A stretch of DNA of 11,585 bases from Sphingomonadales bacterium UBA6171 (GTDB taxonomy: Bacteria; Pseudomonadota; Alphaproteobacteria; Sphingomonadales; Sphingomonadaceae), in the NCBI GenBank assembly GCA_002422985.1, contig DITZ01000061.1, positions 1 to 11,585 of the forward strand, given 5' to 3'. Position numbers and translations under genes: made by a program. A model generated the notes under the pieces. That model made no database searches. It was not told the origin of the DNA and worked only from the letters and a program-made list of their open reading frames with translations. Position 1 is the first letter of the stretch; each line of letters begins with the position of its first letter. Shown here piece after piece: positions 6,115-11,585 of this stretch.

Positions 6115-6867
6115 ATGGCAGGCGAAGGCACAGAGACAGCGGCGGCGATTCGCACGGTGGAAGCCGGGCAGATCGCGGGCAGGCGGCTGCGATATTATGA
6201 TTATTGCATGGCGGCCTTTGCCGTTATCCTCATCTGCGCCAATCTGATCGGCGCCGGCAAGGTGGCGACCATGAGCCTGCCGCTGCTGGGCGCGGTGACC
6301 TTTGGCGCGGGGATTTTATTCTTTCCGCTCAGCTATGTGCTGGGGGACGTGCTGACCGAGGTTTATGGCTATGCCCGCGCGCGGCGGGTGGTGTGGGTGG
6401 GCTTTGCGGCTTCGGTGTTTGCGGCCGGGATGGCGGCGTTCATCGTGTGGATTCCGCCGGCGGCGGACTGGACGGGGCAGGCGGCGCTGGCGGCGGTGAT
6501 GGGGCAGGCGCCGCGCATCTTCGCGGCATCGGTGACGGCCTTCTGGGCCGGTGAATTCGCCAACGCCTTTGTGCTGGCACGGATGAAGGTGTGGACGAAC
6601 GGGCGGCATCTGTGGAGCCGGACCATTGGATCGACCGCGGTGGGGCAGGCGGTGGATTCGCTGATCTTCTATCCGCTGGCGTTTCTGGGCGTGTGGGAGA
6701 CATCGCTGGTGCTGACGGTGATGCTGACCAATTATCTGCTGAAAGTGGCGTGGGAGGTGCTGTTGACGCCGGTGACCTATAAGGTGGTGGGCGCGATCAA
6801 GCGGGCCGAAGGGGTGGACGTGTTCGATCTGGAGACGGATTTCACGCCGTTCAGGACAAGGGTTTGA
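6115..6867 (+). CDS. yhhQ: Queuosine precursor transporter, YhhQ/VUT (DUF165) family
   Basis: A 250-residue inner-membrane protein with about six hydrophobic helices (roughly 31-49, 57-80, 91-113, 134-156, 178-194, 197-222). The family signature stretches are present: ILFFPLSYVLGDVLTEVYGY (67-86), then FWAGEFANAFVLARMK and the RTIGSTAVGQAVDSLIF segment (169-185). By family it imports the queuosine precursors preQ0/preQ1 used to modify the wobble base of GUN-decoding tRNAs. I chose the ATG at 6115, preceded by a G-rich stretch at 6104-6110; an ATG at 6034 in frame overlaps the divergent polymerase and its LexA box. It is followed after 1 bp by a small membrane protein, so the two form an operon. 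I see no preQ1 riboswitch in the 58-bp leader. Confidence 0.88.
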   Translation: MAGEGTETAAAIRTVEAGQIAGRRLRYYDYCMAAFAVILICANLIGAGKVATMSLPLLGAVTFGAGILFFPLSYVLGDVLTEVYGYARARRVVWVGFAASVFAAGMAAFIVWIPPAADWTGQAALAAVMGQAPRIFAASVTAFWAGEFANAFVLARMKVWTNGRHLWSRTIGSTAVGQAVDSLIFYPLAFLGVWETSLVLTVMLTNYLLKVAWEVLLTPVTYKVVGAIKRAEGVDVFDLETDFTPFRTRV

Positions 6868-6868
6868 A

Positions 6869-7198
6869 GTGGCTGTCTTTCAGGACGCGAAGATTGTGCT
6901 GATGCAGGCGACCGGGCTGGCGAAGGATGCGCTGCATGTGCATGTGGGGCTGGCGGTGTTGGTGGGCGCGCTCATCCTGTTCCGCTGGCGGCTGGGGGAC
7001 AGGCGGGCACTGGCGATTGCCGTGATGGCGGCGGTGCTGGGGGAGGCCTGGGATGTGTGGGATGTGGTGCGGACGGATCAGCAGCCCTTCTGGCCGGGGC
7101 ATGTGCATGATCTGTGGAACACGACGCTTTGGCCGCTGCTGTTGACCGTGCTGGCGCGGCTGGGGGTGTTGCGGGCCTGGGGCCGGAAACCACTCTAA
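6869..7198 (+). CDS. Small membrane protein of unknown function, weakly VanZ-like
   Basis: A 109-residue protein beginning with GTG one base after the yhhQ stop codon, so it is probably translationally coupled. Three hydrophobic segments are visible at about 23-40, 46-60 and 83-101. Between the last two lies a polar loop with likely functional residues: Glu59 and Asp62/Asp65 in GEAWDVWD, and His78, His80, Asp81, Asn84 and Thr85 in GHVHDLWNT. An E..D followed by a D..N pattern recalls VanZ-like membrane proteins, but the similarity is slight and I would not name it so. Being the second gene of a transporter operon, it might assist YhhQ, but this is a guess. Its last four bases overlap the end of the convergent toxin gene. 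Confidence 0.7.
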   Translation: MAVFQDAKIVLMQATGLAKDALHVHVGLAVLVGALILFRWRLGDRRALAIAVMAAVLGEAWDVWDVVRTDQQPFWPGHVHDLWNTTLWPLLLTVLARLGVLRAWGRKPL

Positions 7199-7599
7199 AT
7201 GAACGGGTTTCGGACGGTGAGGGGGCCGATGGTGAGGCCGTTTTGCATGTCCTCGGAATAAAGGGTGGTGGCACCGGCGCGGGCGGCGGCGGTGATGATG
7301 AGGGCGTCGAAATATTGCAACTGGTGGTGGTTGGCGAGGGCGAAGGCGGTGAGGATGTCGTTCGGCAGGGTTTCCACCAGCGTGCAGGCGATTTGCAGGG
7401 AAGCCAGCGCCGTAACCGCGAGGTGGCGCAGATCGCTGCGCTTGCGGGACGCGACGTTCATCAACTCTGCCATCACCTGAACGGGCAGAAGCCAGCTTTC
7501 CGCAACGGCCTGCGCCATCATGCCGGCGGCTATCGCGTGGCGCGGATCATCGGTGCGGTCCATGGCATAGACGAGAATGTTGGTGTCGAGCGCGTTCAA
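7195..7599 (-). CDS. PIN-domain ribonuclease toxin (VapC-like)
   Basis: A 134-residue PIN-domain protein. The conserved acidic residues are in place: Asp5 in ALDTNILVYAMD, Glu45 in VMAEL, Asp98 in YFDALI, and Glu116/Asp117 in YSEDMQNG. These coordinate Mg2+ for RNA cleavage; VapC toxins cut tRNA or rRNA, but the target here is unknown. The gene starts with TTG at 7599, inside a TTGA overlap with the antitoxin stop, and has no clear ribosome site, so it is probably made by coupled translation from the antitoxin, keeping toxin below antitoxin. Its stop codon overlaps that of the convergent small membrane protein by four bases. Length is normal, so it looks intact. Confidence 0.9.
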   Translation of the reverse strand: MNALDTNILVYAMDRTDDPRHAIAAGMMAQAVAESWLLPVQVMAELMNVASRKRSDLRHLAVTALASLQIACTLVETLPNDILTAFALANHHQLQYFDALIITAAARAGATTLYSEDMQNGLTIGPLTVRNPFI

Positions 7600-7850
7600 G
7601 GGCGGCGACTCGTCCGTTCCTCATATGTTGCCGGCGCACCGAAGCCGGGGATGCCTTCCTCGAATATCTTCAGTCCGCGCTCCACGATGGCGCGCTTTTC
7701 GGGGTCGTCCATCCAGGCGGGGCGGGGCGGGGTGAGTTCGGCGATGACGCGGCCGTTTTTGGTGATGCTCAGGCGTTCGCCCGCTTCCACGCGGGCCAGC
7801 GTGGCGGAGACGTTGGCGTTGAATTCCCGCACCGAAACAAGCGCATTCAT
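7596..7850 (-). CDS. Phd/YefM-family antitoxin
   Basis: An 84-residue protein with the Phd/YefM pattern. The N-terminal DNA-binding part (VSVREFNANVSATLARVEAGERLSITKNGRVIAELTPP, about 5-42) is followed by an acidic/charged tail (about 46-84) that would bind and block the toxin. It is encoded directly before the PIN toxin with a 4-bp overlap, the normal order for type II toxin-antitoxin pairs. ATG at 7850 has AAGGA 8 bp upstream. Antitoxins of this family bind their own promoter; the 9-bp repeats and the promoter just upstream are the obvious place. Pairing of a Phd-type antitoxin with a PIN toxin is common. Confidence 0.9.
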   Translation of the reverse strand: MNALVSVREFNANVSATLARVEAGERLSITKNGRVIAELTPPRPAWMDDPEKRAIVERGLKIFEEGIPGFGAPATYEERTSRRP

Positions 7851-7861
7851 GGCGGCTATCC

Positions 7862-7897
7862 TTGTTGCAATTGTTGCAATTGTTGTAATTGTTGCAA
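7862..7897 (-). repeat. Four tandem 9-bp repeats at the antitoxin transcript start
   Basis: Plus strand TTGTTGCAA is repeated four times without gaps (7862-7870, 7871-7879, 7880-7888 with one change to TTGTTGTAA, 7889-7897). On the transcribed strand the unit is TTGCAACAA. Each unit contains the palindrome TTGCAA (destroyed in the third). The array covers the region just after the putative -10 and ends 12 bp before the antitoxin ATG, where a repressor would block transcription. An antitoxin operator is the likely role; this is inference. Confidence 0.85.
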
Positions 7898-7924
7898 CAT
7901 AGCGGGTTCGGCGCGTTCAGGCAA
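7896..7924 (-). promoter_or_regulatory. Putative promoter of the toxin-antitoxin pair
   Basis: On the minus strand TTGCCT (7924-7919), a 17-bp spacer and TATGTT (7901-7896) make a reasonable sigma-70-type promoter. It overlaps the end of purQ and leads into the 9-bp repeat array, with a leader of about 40 nt. It would let the pair be expressed independently of the purine genes. Confidence 0.45.
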
Positions 7925-8582
7925 TAACGGCCAGCAGGCCTTCGAAGAGGCGGCGGCCGTCGGTGCGGCCGTGGGCGGGTTCCACCACGCGTTCGGGGTG
8001 GGGCATCATGCCCAGCACATTGCCGGCCTGGTTGGTGATGCCGGCGATGGCGCGGGCGCTGCCGTTCACCTCCTCGGCATAGCGGAACGCGACCTGCCCC
8101 TGCTGTTCCAGCCGGTCCAGCGTGGCGTCGTCGGCCTGGAAATTGCCGTCGTGGTGGGCGACCGGGATGGTGATGATGCCACCGGCCTGATAGGCGCGGG
8201 TGAAGGGGGAGCTGGTGGCGACCACTTCCAGCGCCACGTCGCGGCAGACGAAATCGAGACCGGCGTTGCGCATCAGCGCGCCGGGCAGCAGCCCCGCTTC
8301 GGTGAGGATCTGAAAGCCGTTGCAGATGCCCAGCACCGGGGTGCCGCGCGCCGCCGCGGTGGAAACGGCGCGCATGATCGGTGCACGCGCGGCGATGGCG
8401 CCGGAGCGCAGATAGTCTCCATGTGAAAAGCCGCCGGGCAGCGCGATGAGATCGAGGCCTTCGGGCAGTTCGGGGTCGTCGTGCCACAGCATGGCGGGCG
8501 CCACGCCGGTGATGTCCCGCAACGCGACTGCCAGATCGCGATCGCAGTTGGAACCGGGGAAGACGACGACGGCGGTTTTCAT
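7917..8582 (-). CDS. purQ: Phosphoribosylformylglycinamidine synthase, glutaminase subunit PurQ
   Basis: A 221-residue class I glutamine amidotransferase. It hydrolyses glutamine and passes ammonia to PurL, which converts FGAR to FGAM in de novo purine synthesis; PurS bridges the two. The nucleophile Cys87 lies in GICNGFQ and the His195/Glu197 pair in MMPHPERV; PGSNCDRD (9-16) and LPGGFSHGDYLRSGA (48-62) are typical of PurQ. The ATG overlaps the purS stop codon by four bases (ATGA), so translation is coupled. Length is normal. purL, the usual third gene, does not follow; a toxin-antitoxin pair does. Confidence 0.97.
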   Translation of the reverse strand: MKTAVVVFPGSNCDRDLAVALRDITGVAPAMLWHDDPELPEGLDLIALPGGFSHGDYLRSGAIAARAPIMRAVSTAAARGTPVLGICNGFQILTEAGLLPGALMRNAGLDFVCRDVALEVVATSSPFTRAYQAGGIITIPVAHHDGNFQADDATLDRLEQQGQVAFRYAEEVNGSARAIAGITNQAGNVLGMMPHPERVVEPAHGRTDGRRLFEGLLAVIA

Positions 8583-8809
8583 GCCAGTTCGACCCGGAAA
8601 TTTTCGATGACGGTGTTGGCGAGCAGTTTGCGGGCCATGTCCGCCAGCTGCTCCTCGGTCGTGCCATCGGCAACGTCCAGCTCGATCACCCGGCCCATGC
8701 GGACATCGGCGACCTGCCCGAAGCCAAGGCCTTCGAGCGCATGGTGGATGGCGCGGCCCTGCGGATCGAGAACGCCGGGCTTCAGGGATATGGTGACGCG
8801 TGCTTTCAT
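8579..8809 (-). CDS. purS: Phosphoribosylformylglycinamidine synthase subunit PurS
   Basis: A 76-residue PurS. The signature is clear: KARVTISLKPGVLDPQGRAI (2-21), the GFGQVADVRMGRVIELDV stretch (29-46), and the C-terminal KLLANTVIENFRVE. PurS dimers hold PurQ and small-type PurL together. Its presence shows that the organism has the three-subunit FGAM synthase. The ATG at 8809 lacks a clear Shine-Dalgarno. An inverted repeat ATAGGC-gcaa-GCCTAT (8808-8823) includes the first two bases of the start codon, so initiation may depend on an opened structure. It starts 114 bp after the hydrolase stop. Confidence 0.95.
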   Translation of the reverse strand: MKARVTISLKPGVLDPQGRAIHHALEGLGFGQVADVRMGRVIELDVADGTTEEQLADMARKLLANTVIENFRVELA

Positions 8810-8854
8810 AGGCGCAAGCCTATGCCTGCGCTGCCGGAAAAATGGAAGGGGCCG

Positions 8855-8871
8855 AGCGCGGGGGACGCGCT
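8855..8871 (-). terminator. Weak hairpin between the hydrolase and purS
   Basis: AGCGCG (8855-8860), a 5-base loop and CGCGCT (8866-8871) form a GC-rich stem. On the minus strand a run of five T follows only about 12 bases later, so it is not a classical intrinsic terminator. It may slow or partly end transcripts coming from the hydrolase. Confidence 0.2.
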
Positions 8872-8923
8872 GTGCGCGATGCTGTCAAATGCGCGCCGGG
8901 GCAGGCTGGCGGCGGCGTGCCGG

Positions 8924-9889
8924 CTATTTGGGCAGCAGCTTCAGGACCGCCGCCAGCCCTTGCGCAAAGGCGGGGGTGCCCGGCGCGATCACCTCGAAAT
9001 GGCCGGCGACGGGTGCCAGCTGCACTTCGCTGCGATCGCCGGCCTTGCGCGCGGCGGCGGCGTAGCTGAGGCCGACGGCCGGGAAGGCGACCGGATCGAA
9101 CACGCCGTGCAGCATGATGACGGGCACAGCGGTGGGCAGCAGCCGGTCCGGGCTGGTGTCGGCAAAGCGGGTGGCGGCGGCCTGTTCCGGCGTTGCGTCG
9201 TCGGCGGCGGCGGGGGTCAGCTTTGCCACCACATCCTCGCCGCACACATCGCTGATGCTGCTTTCCCATTCGGCCAGCGAACCGAAACCGCCCACCGACA
9301 GCACGCCGCGCGGTTTCAGCGGGTCGGCGGTTTTCAGCGGGCTGGCGTCCGGCAGCCTGTGGCGGCCGGCGGCCCATAAGGCCAGATGCCCGCCGGCGCT
9401 GTGGCCCCACAGGATGATGCGGTTCAGATCCAGCTTATTCTCGCTGGCGATGTCGCGCAGCTTGTCGATGGCGGCGCCGACATCCTGATAGGTGCCGGGA
9501 TAGCCACCGCCATCCTCGTCCACCCGGCGATAGGTGACGGACCAGACGGCGAAGCCTTTTTCCGCAAAGGCCGTGGCGGCCGGGCGCAGCAGTTCATGGC
9601 CGGCGACGGATTTTTTCCAGCAGCCGCCATGCACCAGCACCACGACCGGGCGCAGCGCATCGGGCGTTTCCGGGTTCGGCTTCGGCAGGAACAGCTCGCC
9701 GAACTGGCTTTCGGCCTCGCCATAGCGAATGGTGGCGTCCGGCCTGGCGGCCGGCAGCGAGAGGACGGAGCGCGGCGTCATCAGGCGCGGCAGCTCCGGC
9801 TGCTTCGCCTGCGGCATGGCGGGCGAGGCGAAAATTGCCGCCGCAAACAGGGCGACGGCGCTGTGCCGGAACATCATCATGCCTTTCAT
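8924..9889 (-). CDS. Secreted alpha/beta hydrolase (esterase/lipase-like)
   Basis: A 321-residue protein with a signal peptide (about 1-27, hydrophobic SAVALFAAAIFASPA, cleavage near MPQA). An alpha/beta hydrolase domain follows. The oxyanion-hole motif HGGCW is at 87-91, the nucleophile Ser164 is in WGHSAGGHLA, Asp265 in MLHGVFDPV and His297 in AGHFEVI, which completes the triad. The HGGxW and GHSAGG pair fits the carboxylesterase / kynurenine formamidase-like / BD-FAE group; the substrate is unknown. The ATG at 9889 follows the purC stop by 10 bp; the in-frame ATG at 9874 has AAAGG 7 bp upstream and is an equally good start, still giving a signal peptide. It sits between purC and purS on the same strand, so it is probably co-transcribed with purC although nothing links it to purines. 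Confidence 0.87.
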   Translation of the reverse strand: MKGMMMFRHSAVALFAAAIFASPAMPQAKQPELPRLMTPRSVLSLPAARPDATIRYGEAESQFGELFLPKPNPETPDALRPVVVLVHGGCWKKSVAGHELLRPAATAFAEKGFAVWSVTYRRVDEDGGGYPGTYQDVGAAIDKLRDIASENKLDLNRIILWGHSAGGHLALWAAGRHRLPDASPLKTADPLKPRGVLSVGGFGSLAEWESSISDVCGEDVVAKLTPAAADDATPEQAAATRFADTSPDRLLPTAVPVIMLHGVFDPVAFPAVGLSYAAAARKAGDRSEVQLAPVAGHFEVIAPGTPAFAQGLAAVLKLLPK

Positions 9890-9899
9890 GCCGGTGCGC

Positions 9900-10709
<810 letters not shown>

Positions 10710-10743
10710 GGGCGTTTCCTTGGGGGGAGATAATGAACCGCCA

Positions 10744-10772
10744 CGCATAGACGATGCCGCCGGAGACAGCAA
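10744..10772 (-). promoter_or_regulatory. Putative promoter of the purC transcript
   Basis: On the minus strand TTGCTG (10772-10767), a 17-bp spacer and TATGCG (10749-10744) give a plausible sigma-70-type promoter with a leader of about 28 nt before purC. A GCCGGT/ACCGGC stem (10774-10794) lies just upstream; it lacks a T-run, so it is at best a weak end for the oxidoreductase transcript. Confidence 0.4.
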
Positions 10773-10802
10773 CGCCGGTGCGCGGGCGACCGGCAGGCTG
10801 TG

Positions 10803-11585
10803 TCAGAGCCTGACCAGCATCTTGCCGGTATTGCTGCCGGAGAACAGGCCGATGAAGGCATCCGGGGCGGCTTCGATGCCCTGACTTATGGTTTCTTCCC
10901 AGCGGATTTTGCCGGCGGCAACCCACGGCCCGACTTCGGCCAGAAACTCTGGTTGCAGGCCCATGAACTGGCTGACGATGAAGCCCTGTATTTTCAGTGA
11001 TTTGCTGATAATTTGCATCATATTGCGCGGGCCGGGCAGCGGCTCGGTGGCGTTATAGCCGGATATCATGCCGCATTCGACCAGTCGCGCGAAAGGCCGG
11101 GCGACCTCGATCGCGACTTCCAGATGTTCGCCGCCGACATTGTCGAAATAGATGTCGATGCCCCTTGGCGCGGCTGCCTGCACGGCTTTCAGCAGCGACG
11201 GGGCGGTGCGATAGTTGATGGCGTGGTCGATGCCGGCATCTTTCAGCCACTGGCATTTGGCATCCGTGCCGGCGGTGCCGACGACCGTGCAGCCTTTCAG
11301 CTTTGCGATCTGCGCGACGGCTGACCCGACGGCACCGGCCGCGCCGGAGACAAAGACGGTGTCGCCGGGGGCAGGTTCGCCGATTTGCGTGAGACCGGCC
11401 CAGGCGGTGAGGCCGGGCATGCCCAGCACGCCAAGGAAGGCCTGCACCGGCACGCCGGGGATGGTGGGAAGCCGGGTGAAGGTTGCAGCCGGTGCGACGA
11501 CGGCTTCACGCCAGCCGAACATGGAGAGAAGAAGGTCGCCGGGCGCAAAGCGGGGGTCGCCGGATGCCAGCACCTCGCCGACCGC
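10803..11585 (-). CDS. NADP-dependent medium-chain oxidoreductase (CurA/YncB type), C-terminal part
   Basis: The last 260 codons are in the window; the 5' end lies beyond 11585. The frame is open to the edge, where it reads AVGEVLASGDPRFAPGDL, so the GTG at 11573 is an internal Val, not the start. The cofactor domain has SGAAGAVGSAVAQIAKLKGC (Rossmann motif), followed by GIDIYFDNVGGEHLE and MISGYN. These are typical of zinc-independent MDR enzymes such as curcumin/2-alkenal reductases and prostaglandin reductase-like proteins, which reduce the C=C bond of alpha,beta-unsaturated carbonyls. No zinc-binding Cys cluster is visible in the part present. The ending SNTGKMLVRL is the usual C-terminus of the family. 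It lies 93 bp before purC on the same strand. Confidence 0.92.
   Translation of the reverse strand, partial: AVGEVLASGDPRFAPGDLLLSMFGWREAVVAPAATFTRLPTIPGVPVQAFLGVLGMPGLTAWAGLTQIGEPAPGDTVFVSGAAGAVGSAVAQIAKLKGCTVVGTAGTDAKCQWLKDAGIDHAINYRTAPSLLKAVQAAAPRGIDIYFDNVGGEHLEVAIEVARPFARLVECGMISGYNATEPLPGPRNMMQIISKSLKIQGFIVSQFMGLQPEFLAEVGPWVAAGKIRWEETISQGIEAAPDAFIGLFSGSNTGKMLVRL

Noticed and set aside
5235..6200. A 321-codon plus-strand open frame opposite the polymerase gene
   Set aside because: It is the antisense shadow of a protein with intact catalytic motifs, has no recognisable domain, and its end overlaps yhhQ in another frame.
7621..8673. A 350-codon minus-strand open frame across purQ and the antitoxin
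   Set aside because: It is a frame-shifted reading of purQ and the antitoxin; Arg/Pro-rich composition and no domain.

Overview
The window is high-GC chromosomal DNA from an alphaproteobacterium, most likely a member of the Sphingomonadales. The evidence is the style of the PurC, PurQ, RodZ and YhhQ proteins, a GTTC-N7-GTTC (alphaproteobacterial) LexA box, and relaxed -10 promoter elements. This placement comes from reading the proteins, not from a database search.

Left part (1-2343): the first 18 codons of a leftward typA (BipA GTPase) diverge from a rightward pair. That pair is a RodZ-like membrane HTH protein and an exported coiled-coil/TPR protein of the CpoB (YbgF) type. Both act, by family, on the cell envelope (MreB elongasome; coordination of constriction and peptidoglycan synthesis).

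Middle-left (2344-4685): this looks like an accessory island. A gene-free stretch holds a 226-bp element with long imperfect inverted ends. An NAD(P)-dependent aldehyde dehydrogenase follows, with its own promoter region and less GC-biased codon use. It is closed by what looks like the C-terminal tail and end of an IS3-family insertion sequence. The same sequence pattern (CCRCCAAA..CGG..CAAC) occurs on both sides of the aldehyde dehydrogenase, which suggests IS-mediated arrival.

Centre (4686-7198): a leftward Y-family DNA polymerase with a perfect LexA box 7 bp before its start codon, and an in-frame 15-bp minisatellite inside its little-finger domain. Divergent from it is a rightward operon of a queuosine-precursor transporter (YhhQ) and a small membrane protein of unknown function.

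Right part (7195-11585, all leftward): an oxidoreductase of the medium-chain dehydrogenase/reductase family (cut by the window edge), purC with its own putative promoter, a secreted alpha/beta hydrolase, purS and purQ overlapping by 4 bp, and then a Phd-type antitoxin / PIN toxin pair with its own promoter and a 9-bp tandem repeat. The pair's last bases overlap tail-to-tail with the yhhQ operon. PurC, PurS and PurQ are steps of de novo purine synthesis; purL, the partner of purS and purQ, is not in the window. I see no tRNA, rRNA or CRISPR. Nothing here is clearly a new multi-gene system. The oddest items are the minisatellite in the SOS-controlled polymerase, the IS-bracketed aldehyde dehydrogenase, and the repeat array in front of the antitoxin.
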